Source: Mycogone perniciosa (lineage: Eukaryota; Ascomycota; Sordariomycetes; Hypocreales; Hypocreaceae). From it: DNA of 64,000 nucleotides. The notes below the pieces were generated by a model that was not told the origin of the DNA, did not search any database, and saw only the letters and a list, made by a program, of their open reading frames with translations. The position numbers and the translations under genes are program-made. The stretch lies in contig JAOALB010000167.1 of the NCBI GenBank assembly GCA_025331125.1, forward strand, positions 48,355 through 112,354, written 5' to 3'. Positions 43,858 through 54,127 of this stretch are shown here, in pieces; within the stretch, counting starts at the first letter, position 1; the number at the start of each line of letters is the position of its first letter.

Positions 43858-45717
43858 ATGCTCAGATCTTTGGTTGCCGTCACAGCGGGACTGGCCGTCG
43901 GCGCCAACGCCTTTTGGCGTATGGAATGCCCTGGCCGTGTCGGTCTCGCGCGCATAGATCCAATTGTCAATGAGGGAGATTTGTCGCCTCACATTCACGC
44001 TATTCACGGATCGTCAGGTGAGTGTCTTTCGTCCCATCCCCATCCAATAAGTTGTGCTGCGACCTATGACCCGCCGCCACCTCGGCTGGTCCCGTTGCCT
44101 TTGCTTTAGTCGATGGATTTTGTGGAGGTGGCGTGCATGGCCTGCAACTCATTGAGCCCCATGCCTTGGTTTCAAGCGACTGACAAAGGTTTCTGCAGGC
44201 CTCACCCCAACTTCTGATACTTCGGATCTGCTCGCTGGCGACTGCACGTCGTGCCGTGTTACTCAAGACAAGTCGGCCTACTGGCACCCGCCCCTCTACT
44301 TCCAGGATGCTACCACCAAGCAATTTGAGCTGGTCCCACAAGTGGGCGGTATGCTTGCGTGAGTCGCTATTTCTACATTATTTCATAGTACACTTAAATG
44401 CACATGAAACTAACTCCCCACTCAGGTACTATCTTCTCTATGGCGACAATGTTACTGCCTTCCCAACAAACTTCCGAATGCTGTCCGGCACCAACACCCG
44501 GCGGACCTACACGCTGGGCGATCCTAGCAAGCCCGACCCCGAGAAATCCTTGTGGGCTTCCTTGAACGAGACTGGTCAGGACACTTTGGCCCAACGTGCC
44601 ATTGGCTTTAACTGCCTCAACTACGACAAACCTCCTGAGGGAACCTTGTATCGCCACTACCTTCCTGACAAGGACTACCTTGATGCCAACTGCAAAGACG
44701 GCATTCGCTTCGAGATCATGTTCCCATCCTGCTGGAAAGGAGGCAACGAAATTGATAGCCCGAACCACAAGGACCATGTCGCATTCCCCGATCTCGTCAT
44801 GACTGGCGAGTGCCCAGAAGGCTATCCTGCTCGTCTTCCCAGCATGCTGTACGAAATCATTTGGAACACAGCCGCTTTCAAGAACCGTAACGGTCGATTC
44901 ATTATTGCCAATGATGATACCACTGGTAAGGCTTCATCACTGTGTACTTTGTTTGGGAACATAGGCTGACCATGTTGTACTAATAGGGTACGGCCTTCAT
45001 GCTGATTTCATCATGGGCTGGGATGCAGGATTTCTTCAACAGGCAGTCGATACTTGCACAAATCCATCTGGCCGTATCGAGGATTGCCCCTTGTTCAACA
45101 TTATCGACCAGAACAAGGCAACACAGTGCCGGCTGCAAAACGTGCCGCCGGCGCTGCTGAAGGAGGAGACTGTCGGGCCTCTTGATCAACTCCCTGGAAA
45201 TGTTCAAATTACTTTCGTAGACGGTTCGGACGAGTCCGGTGATGGTGATCGCACGTCCGGCTCAGTTTCTGCAACACTCCCTACCCTGACATACAAGCCT
45301 GGAGAGACTGCGTCTGCGTCTGGATCTCCTCTACCTGGACAGGTGTTCAAGGAGCCATCCTCTGTTGTGGTGCCATCTCCAACAAGCTCTGCCTCATCAG
45401 ATGCTGGCGTGCATGTAGCGGGAGCGCCTCAGCCATCCTCTTCCAGCACTTCACCGTCGTCTTCCAGTACTTCATCACCATCCTCCGTCAACACCCCGCC
45501 ACCCTCTGCTATTACTCCTGCACCTGACTCGACGAGTGCGAGCTTCTTCAGCACCGAATATATCACAAATGGTCATGTGGTTAGCAAAATTCTGTGGGAA
45601 GAGGAGGTGGTCTATGTTACGCCAGCCGTAGTGACCACGACGGTCACTGTATCGGTTCCCGCTATCAAGCACCGACGTCACCTCTATGGTCATGGCCATG
45701 GGCACAGAAAGTTGTAA
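43858..45717 (+). CDS. Secreted DUF1996 protein with Ser/Thr-rich tail
   Basis: Exons 43858-44017, 44199-44358, 44426-44925 and 44987-45717 (introns 181, 67 and 61 bp, all phases agree), 516 residues. Signal peptide 1-18 (MLRSLVAVTAGLAVGANA). Residues 19-330 are DUF1996: FWRMECPGRVGLARIDPI, HIHAIHGSSG, CTSCRVTQDKSAYWHPPLY, and IRFEIMFPSCWKG...DHVAFPD. The domain is common in secreted fungal proteins, some with carbohydrate-binding WSC partners; its reaction is unknown. The tail (about 375-460) is Ser/Thr/Pro-rich, a likely O-glycosylated stalk, and the last residues are a short His-Gly run (HGHGHGHRK) that might bind metal (inference). No GPI signal is seen. A long CT-rich leader precedes the start. 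Confidence 0.9.
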
Positions 45718-46400
45718 ATTCTGAAGAGGAACGGAACAGTGAAAACCTCAGACTTCTTTTTTGACATTTCTTGGAATCTTTTTGCGAATCTGGACCGGAT
45801 CCAGATATTCAGGTGGCATTCGTGTGGCATGATTGAACAACATTTGGCTGCGGGGTGTCTTCTTTTTTCTCTTCATATGGTGAAAATGTTTATCTTGGTC
45901 TTTGGTAACATGGGGTTTTTACAGGAGAGCCGCACAGGCAGATGTATTGCACATGACGAGTCAGTGAGGCGCTTGGCTTGGTGATGTTTACTTAGTTTAT
46001 TTTCCTGCAGAGTAGTATAAACAATCAACCCCCTTCGGAACACACTGGTCCACTCGCAATAGCAGGCACATTCGTAAAAAAGCCGCTACTGTCGAAGTTA
46101 ATTCAACGCAATGATTGTGATGTGGGTCGTTAATTGCGCCTCGAAAATATATCTCCAGCTAAAAGGTAGTGATGCTATGGCGAACGGAATGGATCTCGCA
46201 TAGCAACGCATTCCTGACAGCAACTGTAATAAAACTTTGAAATAACTAACCAGAAGCCTTGGTGATATTATCTTATAATGATGTCGACAAAACCAGAAGA
46301 ATTTCCTTGGAAAGGTTCTTTAATTTTTCTTTTGTGCGCTCAACCTCTCAGACCACTTACATGAAGCTCCCGCCTTGAGAGACTGGATGAAGTGGACTAT
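45718..46400. other. Intergenic region
   Basis: 683 bp between two genes in the same direction. AT-rich in the middle, no gene and no repeat copy. Confidence 0.4.
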
Positions 46401-49088
46401 ATGATGCATTTTCTACGAAGAAGCGAAATGGAGCAGACTAGCCATGGGCTAGGGCTTGGATGGCTGCTTGCCATTGCGCTGTGCGGAGGCGTATTGCTCT
46501 TCACGACGATCGGCTTGCTCCTTGTGTGGTGGGTCAAGAAGAAGAACCAGCTAGGACCGCAGACGGTATACGGATATTCGAATTCAAGCTCTTTGATGCC
46601 CCCTCTGTCGATGCGACTCACGAAGCGAAAGCTGGGGGGAACGGAGTCGGCGAGTAGGTTGTCGAGCAGGTTTTCGAGTCGGTTTTCGTTGTCGGCGGCG
46701 CCGGTTTTGCCGCCGCTGCCCTCGTACAATAGCTTTGGGGGATTGTTTGGATCGAACAATGGGCCGGTGAGAGGGAGGAAGAGGTCGAGAAGTTGGGTGG
46801 ATGAAGATGATTTACATGGGCCGAAGATGGGGAGGAGTGCGAAGGAGTCGTGGTTTAGTCGGGATAGTTGGTTTGGACGTGTGCCCACGTTGCCCAATTT
46901 GGGGGTTGCGGAGAAGGGAGAGATGAGGAGTGGTGATGATAGGGCCTTGAATGCTAGCCATATGAGCCAGGCGTTGAAGCCGCCGAGGAGTTCGAATGAG
47001 GCGCCCAGGGGAACAGCGAGAGGAGGTATGGTGCAAGTTCCTCAGCCGGTGCATGTGCGGCCCTCGGCGACGGATTCGGAGCTCAAGGTCATTCTGCATT
47101 CTACGGATAGGAGGCTTCGAGATGGACATCAGAGACCTCCTGTGAAAACACCGAGGTCGTCCCCGACCAAGGGCTCGCCGACGAAGACGCCACGGAGTTA
47201 TCGAACAGTCTCCTCTCAGGGATCGGTGCGTGGTTGGAGGATGTCGCAAAGTCCCAGCAAGAGAGTGGGATTACACGCCGGTACGCCGAGGACAGCGAGC
47301 AGACATGCTTCAGTGAGCTCGATTGGAAGTGCGGCAAACAATTTGATTGCAGCAGCGACGCAGGAGTTGATGAACACGAGTCCGGAACGGGAACAGCAAC
47401 GAAGCCCTCAGAGACCGATGCAAAGCCCACAACGACAGAGCCCGCAGAGGCAAAACCCTCATATGCCGATGCCTCAGATGCGGATGCAGGCTCCTCAGAT
47501 GCAATTCCCGCAGATGCAGTACCCTCAGTTCCAGTTCCCCCTACTGCAATTCCCTGAGATGCAGAATTTTCAACGACAGAGTCCTCAACGACAGAGTCCT
47601 CAGCGACAGAGCCCCGAGCGAAGCCCAGAGCGCCGCATGTCCTACGACAGCGATGAGTCAAGCTCGCTGTCAACCCTGTACAGTGTCAACGAGCCGGAGG
47701 AGAAGAAGCCTGAAGTTCGAACAGCAGAAGATGATCCCTTTGTTGAACGGGGTTTCCCACGCAGGAGGCCTAGTTGGCAGACGAGACAGCGACCTTCGAA
47801 CTTTGACTCGCTGAGAAGAACCAAGACCTTGACCTCGGCTTCTCTGACGAGATACGTCATTGATGAGTCTGCGATGCCGTCACCGTTGAGACCCGTCTCA
47901 GTTGTTTCGCAGTCTGGCATGGGACGAGAGAGTCTCGTATCCCCCATGTCTGAGCTCGTTCCCTTGGAACGACCTGCGACAGAGCTACTCGAGGATATCG
48001 AGCCAAAGCTTCATGAGCTGCTCAAGACACCTTCTCTTTCCGAAGCACCGTCCGATGCCAGCTTTGTGTCAGTCTCGGTGGAGTCTGACTCCGACGTTAC
48101 GGAGGTGTCAGTGAGGGATACACCAAAGGCTGAGTGGTACGACGCCAGCAGCTCGCTCTCGACTCCCATGGTAAGAGTCAATGGATCCGAGCTTTCACTG
48201 TCGCCGTATGATGAACAGGAGATTCTGCCTATTCTCCTAGCGAGCACAGAGCCCGCACGGGCCCTGCCACTCCCACCAACTAGCCTGGCGGGTCCTGACA
48301 GGAATGCCTTTACAGCACTATCGCCGCGACCAAGAAGCCTCACAGATGGTCCTACGCGCAGTCGGTCAACATCGAGCTCTGTCTACACTGTGGAATCTAC
48401 CGTTGATCCCCCATCAAGACTAACTGGCTCGCCTTCTCGACGCTCAACTGTCCGTTCCGTCACGGATGGTCCCGCCGTGGGCAGCACTATTTCACAGTTG
48501 CGGCGCATGAACAGCATGGTGAGCTCGTACAGCGTTGCGTCATCCATGACATCGACTGTCGTTGCCGAGGGCGATTCGCCTACCATACATGGCACACTGA
48601 GCGGTGGACTGATAAAGTCCCGGTCGATGATTTTGAACCCTTCTGGAACGATCAGTAACAGAAATTACCTTAAAATGGGTAGGCCCACTGCCCACAAGAA
48701 GAACAATAACCAGCAGCGAGGCGCACAGTCTCGCCAGGGTTACCCAGGTGGTTTCCTCAGCCCAGACACCCAGGGCTATGGCAAGGAGAATCAAGGCTTG
48801 GGGTTGCGCATGTCGCGCATCGCAGACGACCAGTCCTCCACTGCCCTCCGCGAGGGTCAGCGCAGAGCAAATATTGGACGCGATCCTGCGATGGAAGTCA
48901 CTCGTACAGTTGTATGGAGACCTCCAGTCATCAAGCAGAGGTTGGGACCCGTCGAGGAATTGGTCCCTGAGGAGCGGAGGCGGAACCACCAGCGCGAGAG
49001 TGTGGAGACCTTGGGATTGTATGACAAGGACGGGTTCTTGCTTGGTTCGCCTGAGAGGGAGGCGAGGAAGCGAGGCTTCAGGATGTAA
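46401..49088 (+). CDS. Single-pass membrane protein with Gln/Pro repeats, function unknown
   Basis: Intronless, 895 residues from the ATG at 46401 (or 892 from 46410-46428 region ATGs). One hydrophobic helix at about 18-43 (LLAIALCGGVLLFTTIGLLLVWW) followed by KKK, so an inside-facing C-terminal domain is likely. Almost all of the rest is disordered, rich in Ser, Arg and Pro. Residues about 335-415 carry two imperfect repeats: QSPQRQSPQR units and a run of PQMQFPQMQYPQFQFP type. Many SP/TP sites and RxxS sites suggest regulation by kinases. No enzymatic domain is recognised. It may be a fungus-specific plasma-membrane or septal adaptor; this is only a guess. Confidence 0.75.
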   Translation: MMHFLRRSEMEQTSHGLGLGWLLAIALCGGVLLFTTIGLLLVWWVKKKNQLGPQTVYGYSNSSSLMPPLSMRLTKRKLGGTESASRLSSRFSSRFSLSAAPVLPPLPSYNSFGGLFGSNNGPVRGRKRSRSWVDEDDLHGPKMGRSAKESWFSRDSWFGRVPTLPNLGVAEKGEMRSGDDRALNASHMSQALKPPRSSNEAPRGTARGGMVQVPQPVHVRPSATDSELKVILHSTDRRLRDGHQRPPVKTPRSSPTKGSPTKTPRSYRTVSSQGSVRGWRMSQSPSKRVGLHAGTPRTASRHASVSSIGSAANNLIAAATQELMNTSPEREQQRSPQRPMQSPQRQSPQRQNPHMPMPQMRMQAPQMQFPQMQYPQFQFPLLQFPEMQNFQRQSPQRQSPQRQSPERSPERRMSYDSDESSSLSTLYSVNEPEEKKPEVRTAEDDPFVERGFPRRRPSWQTRQRPSNFDSLRRTKTLTSASLTRYVIDESAMPSPLRPVSVVSQSGMGRESLVSPMSELVPLERPATELLEDIEPKLHELLKTPSLSEAPSDASFVSVSVESDSDVTEVSVRDTPKAEWYDASSSLSTPMVRVNGSELSLSPYDEQEILPILLASTEPARALPLPPTSLAGPDRNAFTALSPRPRSLTDGPTRSRSTSSSVYTVESTVDPPSRLTGSPSRRSTVRSVTDGPAVGSTISQLRRMNSMVSSYSVASSMTSTVVAEGDSPTIHGTLSGGLIKSRSMILNPSGTISNRNYLKMGRPTAHKKNNNQQRGAQSRQGYPGGFLSPDTQGYGKENQGLGLRMSRIADDQSSTALREGQRRANIGRDPAMEVTRTVVWRPPVIKQRLGPVEELVPEERRRNHQRESVETLGLYDKDGFLLGSPEREARKRGFRM

Positions 49089-49393
49089 CAAGGTCTTGAC
49101 ATTTCTATTTGGCGCGAAACACACATCAAATATCCTTTTCTCTGATGAATATTGAGAAACCTGGTATTGGGGGGAACGGCTTGGATTGGATTCGTGTAAT
49201 ACCCTTTAGATTTTAATCAGTGGCCCTTTCATGTATGTATTTGTGATAGCTACTCACTTCTGCTACCTCTTGTGTAGGTAGACCAACTTCTATCTTCTGG
49301 ATGCCAAGACCGTTTGTTTCCTTTGGAATTTACCAAAACGCCATGCTACCCGTCCCCCACCCCTTTCGGCAAAAGGCTCTCAACGTAGTAACC
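49089..49393. other. Convergent intergenic region
   Basis: 305 bp between stops of the membrane protein and pICln. No gene. Confidence 0.4.
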
Positions 49394-50314
49394 TCAGTCG
49401 ACTCTCGGCCGCTTATTGTCCGGATCCTCGTCGTGATCGTGGCCGTTGACACCGTCATTGTCTAATTCGTCTCGCGGGCGCGTCCTACCAGCCCCTTCGC
49501 CCAACTCCACCACTTCGCCGCCTCCTATCCAGTTACCGCTCTCGTCGAAGAACTCGTGCATGTTATCGGCGGTGATCCATCCGCCACTGCCTGGCATGGG
49601 TGGCGGCAGGCTGCCGTTTACGGCACCGCGCAGGACGCCCGAGAAACCCTCGATTGCCTCGTGCTCGGCACTACCTTCAATCACGATGCGGTCGTAGTCA
49701 TCTTCGTCGTCCTCCTCGTCGTTGGGGTCGGGGTGTAGATTGGAGCAGTTGGCGATTGCCTCGTAAAACTGCGATGCTGTGTTGGCTTCAGAGGAAGCTG
49801 GCGGGATGATGGTAAGTTCGACGGTTTGGAAGTCGTCATCGTCAGCGCCGCCGTCTGCGAAATCGAGCTGCATCCAGATGGCCTGGGAGCCGCTGGCTTG
49901 TTTGATGGCGTGAATGGAGATCGAAGGGTATGGGATTGAGACGCCACACTCAGATTGCTGGCTGAAGATGGTGAAATTCCTAGCTGACTGTGAGTCGCCC
50001 GCTGGTGCACAGGTTCAAGTATGGAGAGGATCGGTTGCATACTCCGAGGTCACAAACACGTCGACTGTCTGCTCGATGAGCTCTTCACCTGCGCCACTTT
50101 CATCTGAATCACCGCTCGCAGCTGTAGGAGCGTCGGCAGGGAAAACAGCCAAGCTACCGCCCTGCGAACGAGGAACAGTCGCCTTTGCGCTCGCGATGTG
50201 GAAATGCAGGATTGGCTTGCCATCCGTGAATGACTCTGGGGTTTGCGATTGGTACTCGGCAAGTGGCACGTAGTCAGCCACTGAGGGCGGCGATCGGATT
50301 GTTGTGGGCAGCAT
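49394..50314 (-). CDS. pICln-like methylosome subunit
   Basis: Exons 50043-50314 and 49394-49979 (63 bp intron, gtatgc...gctag, phases agree), 285 residues. The N-terminal PH-like fold starts MLPTTIRSPPSVADYVPLAEYQ; strand patterns ESFTDGKPILHFH, TVDVFVTSE/NFTIFSQQ and SIHAIKQASGSQAIWMQLDF match ICln/Lot5. A long acidic insert (DPNDEEDDEDDYD, about 180-195) and an acidic C-terminus are typical. pICln binds SmD1/D3 and feeds them to the PRMT5 methylosome before snRNP assembly; SmD3 is encoded in this window at 23.2-23.7 kb. The start is set by family alignment at 50314; an upstream ATG-free frame extends to 50416 but does not match the family. Confidence 0.85.
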
Positions 50315-50880
50315 TATATCTGCTTTGGTGCCGAAGCGTATTGAGAGTTTGTTCTGTTGAAACTTGAAAGAGTGTAACTTCTGAGACAAAAATGAGGGAT
50401 CGTGGGGTAGCTGCACCAGAGGTCTTATCGATAAGCGGTATGATCTGGTGTGGGGCCAATGATGCTGCTCGTGCCTCTGGCGGCTAGATCGTAGCTCCGC
50501 GATCGTTTACGCCATTTGCATCCCAACAGATCAACCAAATCATCCAACAGTCCCGCAGCACTGACCAGCTGAAGTGTCGATCGCCCTGTCTTAGTATCCT
50601 GATTGTGAGACGACAGCTTATATACGCTTGTATCGGCTCATACTCGATAACCGCTTGCCGGCGCATTCAGAGTCCAATCCACACAGAAGAGAACAGCAGG
50701 CATTCATCCCCTCCCACCATGCACAATAGCCGTGAGTGAATATGCCGAATTCAGCCTGCAATCGAATTTTATACTGATATGATCCAAGGCCCACATCCGC
50801 TTCTTGAGCAAGTGCCTCTGACCGTTTCTCCTTTCGTCTCTCTTCCAACCGCCACCACGCTCTCCTACAACTTCAAGACG
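50315..50880. promoter_or_regulatory. Divergent promoter region pICln / small protein
   Basis: 566 bp. An in-frame ATG at 50779 could extend the right-hand gene by 34 residues, but that extension reads like translated leader (Pro/Ser/Thr-rich). Confidence 0.4.
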
Positions 50881-51306
50881 ATGCCTTCAAACATTCCTCC
50901 CTCATCTGTAGGCATCCCAACCGCATCGGATGACCCTTCATCGCAGCCAAAACCGCGCTATGTAGTATCAAGCTCTGGTCATTCTGCGCATCCAGACGAC
51001 ATCGTCGCATCTTGTCGTGCGCTCCAAGCCCACATCGCCAAGATGCAGGAAGATGCAGACCGAGACTTGCGGGGGCTTGAGGAGAGCATCAAGGAGCGAG
51101 AACTTGCCGAGAAGAGGAGGCTGGCACCGGGGTGGCTGGATAGCGAATCTCGACTTCTAGAACCTGAGCGGGCGGCATCGGCGCAGCAAACAGAGCCGAG
51201 TATATCGCCGCTTTCAGGACCTAGTGATCAAGGCGGGGACGGAGACTTGGCGTCTGATCAGGGCGCTCAGCTTGATCGAGCTTTTGGTGGCATGGTATTG
51301 AAGTAG
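50881..51306 (+). CDS. Small hypothetical protein with coiled coil
   Basis: 141 residues from the ATG at 50881 (175 if the ATG at 50779 is used). A disordered Ser/Pro N-terminus precedes a helical charged core (about 45-85: SCRALQAHIAKMQEDADRD, then LRGLEESIKERELAEKRR) and the conserved-looking end APGWLDSESRLLEPE. The heptad-like pattern suggests a coiled coil. The tail is Gly/Asp/Ser-rich. I do not recognise the family; similar short proteins occur in other Sordariomycetes as hypothetical. The core has codon bias like its neighbours, so it is probably real. Confidence 0.6.
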   Translation: MPSNIPPSSVGIPTASDDPSSQPKPRYVVSSSGHSAHPDDIVASCRALQAHIAKMQEDADRDLRGLEESIKERELAEKRRLAPGWLDSESRLLEPERAASAQQTEPSISPLSGPSDQGGDGDLASDQGAQLDRAFGGMVLK

Positions 51307-51475
51307 GTGGGTTGGCAACACGGTGAGGATATCTGACGATTTATGAGACAGCATGACTTCAATAATGGTTTATGTACCGAATCAAATGATTATTCGCGAG
51401 CAAAAAATCCCCTCTATTACGTCCTAATTACTGCGACAATTTACTGTCGGGAATCGAAAAACAGGTCACAATTCA

Positions 51476-52209
51476 TTACATCAATCCAACAACCAGCAGA
51501 GCGGCCAATCCAGCAACAACAGCACCCGTGTACTGGATGTGAGATCCTCCAGAGGTAGGCACAGTGGAAGGCCCCGTGGTTGAAGTCTTTTGCCCAATTA
51601 TTAGCCATAGGTACGTTATTAAAAGGGCTGATAGCTTACAGTATTGGACCTGATAGTCGAGGTAGTTGGCGCGGCTGAGGGAGCAGAAGTAGTAACAGCC
51701 ACAGAGCTCTTCTGAGAAGTTGAGATGGACTCAACAGTGCTAACGGTGTTAGCAGCGGTCGTGGTAGGCACCACGACGGCAGAGGTGCTTGGGACCTGAG
51801 TGGTCTGGGCAGCGGTGGTGCCACCAGCACCTCCAGAAGGCTTTGGAGTAGCATCCAAACCGCATGCCTTCGCGACGCCTGAGACGGGACCGCCGTAGTC
51901 CTTCCAGATGTTGTTCTCGAGCGCGCAGTCGAGGCATCCGTCTAGGAGCTTAAGCCAGTTGGGGTCCTTGCAATAGGCTGTGCCGCCAGTGGCATTCTGA
52001 ATGGTATAGCCTTATATCACTTGTTAGCATGGCTTTTGGTTACCATGGGAATCTGTGAGCATACCGCAGTTGGCATGGCATTGGTACACCGGACTGCCGC
52101 TCTGTTGGCGTTCCAAGAGAACAGCCCTGGGGAGGGTGAAAAACTCAGCAGCAGCGAGGGCACCAGAGGCCAACGAGCCAAGAACAACAGCAGTGGAAAG
52201 CATATGCAT
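51476..52209 (-). CDS. Secreted GPI-anchored Cys-rich surface protein
   Basis: Exons 52065-52209, 51640-52010 and 51476-51586 (introns 54 and 53 bp, phases agree), 208 residues. Signal peptide 1-19 (MHMLSTAVVLGSLASGALA). A Cys-bearing domain (about 40-100: CHANCGYTIQ, YCKDPNWLKLLDGCLDCALE, ACGL) holds six to seven cysteines, fewer than the eight of CFEM, and the spacing differs. Then a Thr/Ser/Val-rich stalk (about 105-165) and a C-terminal hydrophobic tail (GAVVAGLAALLVVGL) preceded by small residues, as in a GPI-attachment signal. It is probably a cell-wall or plasma-membrane surface protein. The 5' ATG at 52209 is chosen because it starts the signal peptide directly; an upstream in-frame start would bury it. 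Confidence 0.8.
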
Positions 52210-53213
52210 CTTGATTGGATTGGGAGCAAATGACTGAACGAATGACAAGTGGTGAGTGTGGTACCTGTTAGGTCCGATTGATGTCAAAGCTGTCTAGAGT
52301 TGCTTGGCCTTCTCACCGAAGGGAGAGGAGCTTACTTATACTCCAAGGGCATTTCGGCGTACCGGTTCCCCGAACGCAAGTCGAATTAAACAAAGGCACG
52401 CTTGTTCTGTTCCACCAGCCTGTCCTGGAAACCCCAGAAGTCTTGTCAATACGACCTTCTCGGACCATTAAACCAACTGGGATCCTTGAGCCGCCAAGAT
52501 ATCCGTTAGCCAACAGTTTACTATCGCCTCTGACTAAAATGCAACTACTCCGTATAGGCAGCCACTTTCATGCATGATCGGTAGAATCCGACATCGGCTG
52601 GTGGAAAAATACGGCTTAGAACCCTTGTTGTGCCCGCAAGACTAACGATGTAAATGAAGCCATACGAGAGTGATGGGTCACTCTTGGTGGACCTGGTGGA
52701 GACGATGCGATGACTAGCCAATCAAGAAAAACAATCACATCTTATCAGATGAAAAATTGCCATCTAATCTGATCATCTGATAATCCCTCATATAACCTTG
52801 GCCATCCTTGGCTGACAATGCTAGTTCGTTTCCTTCCCAAGACCAAGCGTGAATGGGAAAACTATTGCAAGTTACAGAAGAAACTAGAATTCACCACTCG
52901 GATTTGCTCGGCCATGCGTCACACCCGAAGGTGGTGCGACCGGATTCGCAGCCCCCTCTTTTCCATACCATTCGGGATGCCCAACCCGTGAAGGTTTTTC
53001 TCACCGAATACGACCATAGGGAGGGGAAGTCGTGCTCGGAGGTATGGTAATGCATGTGAAGTCTCTTTTGAGCGGGCGGGGGTGGTGGCCGTGGATAAGT
53101 AGGTCGGAACGCCTCTCTCTTTAGCCCTTTGGTCTGCGTCCACTCTGCAACCCTCGACCAGACCCTTCTTCCAGTCCCCTTTGCTGGTAGTATCCCATAC
53201 ACATCTGCTCACC
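52210..53213. other. Divergent intergenic region of two surface-protein genes
   Basis: 1 kb between two genes for secreted or membrane surface proteins read outward. One TACTCCGTA copy at 52546-52554. The stretch 52730-52800 has tandem ATCAGATGA/ATCTGATCATCTGAT pieces forming short inverted repeats. No gene. Confidence 0.45.
52735..52785. repeat. Short inverted repeats around cttatcagatga / tctgatcatctgata
   Basis: The words TATCAGATGA, ATCTGATCAT and CATCTGATAA recur within 50 bp in opposite orientation, giving imperfect palindromes about 450 bp upstream of the BIM1-like gene. May be an operator; GATA-type words are included. Confidence 0.4.
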
Positions 53214-54127
53214 ATGGCTCCCTTGAAGGCTTTTATGGCCGGCCTGGCCTTAATGATGGGCGTTGCTTCTGCGGCTGATGATATGGGCCCTGCGGCATTC
53301 ATGTGGCCTCCTGATAGAGTGTGGTCTGCGGCCGCTGACAACACTGCGCCTTGCGGATCCATTGCCAGTCCTGCAAACCGTACCAAATTTCCCCTGAGTA
53401 TGAATCTCTTGTGGTAGCTGAGACTATGTAATCGCAGCTAATGGGCAACAGCCAACGGAAAGATTGCCCTCGTTGCGCAAGACGAGTCTTTCGATCTTGT
53501 GCTCAGTGTTTCATATCTTCAAGGTATTTATGCTTCCCAACGTTCAACACACGATGGCTTCAACTGACCTTCCATGCAACAGATCCCAAGTCCAACACTG
53601 ACTTCAACACACTCATTGAAGCCAGTGCCTTCCGTGAGCTTGACCTGGGTCACACCTGTGTCCCCGTAGCGAATGCCCCCTCGTCCGTCAAGGCAGGCGC
53701 AAACGCTACTCTACAGATGAAGTTCATCTCCCAGTTCGATAAGCCCGAGAACGAGACCTTCTACGCCTGCGCGGATATCACCTACGTTGAGCTTTCCGAC
53801 TTTGACGTCCCCGTCCCTTGCTTCAACGCCACGCAGCCCCCGCCGTCGAAAGGTGGTTCTGGAGGTCAGTCTGGTTCAAGCACCTCTACCCCAGCACCTT
53901 CACCTGGAAGCTCTGGCCTTTCGGGGGGCGCGATTGCGGGCATTGTTGTTGGATGCGTTGCTGCTATTGGGTTGGTTGCTGGAGCGGTGTTCTTGGTTTA
54001 CCGACGCAAGCACCAGCGCTTGAATGCTTTGAGGCAGCAGCACTCGGCTCGAGGTGTGAAGTGGGATCAGCCTGAGAGAGAGTCTGGCTCGGTTTCAAGT
54101 GTGAGGATGCAGAACTTGCAGCAGTAG
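53214..54127 (+). CDS. BIM1-like/X325-related surface protein with transmembrane anchor
   Basis: Exons 53214-53397, 53452-53523 and 53583-54127 (introns 54 and 59 bp), 266 residues. Signal peptide 1-20 (MAPLKAFMAGLALMMGVASA). The lumenal domain (21-165) shows the BIM1-like pattern: FMWPPDR, NTAPCGS, LSVSYLQDPKS, LDLGHTCVPV, FYACADI, VPCFN, with four cysteines. A Gly/Ser/Pro stalk is followed by a single transmembrane helix (about 194-216: IAGIVVGCVAAIGLVAGAVFLVY) and a basic cytoplasmic tail. The X325/BIM1 family binds Cu(II) with an N-terminal His after cleavage; here the predicted mature N-terminus is ADDMG and has no His, so copper binding is doubtful or uses other ligands. The His in LDLGHTC is retained. 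Confidence 0.83.

Noticed and set aside
51476..52209. CFEM domain
   Set aside because: Only six to seven cysteines with different spacing; CFEM needs eight.
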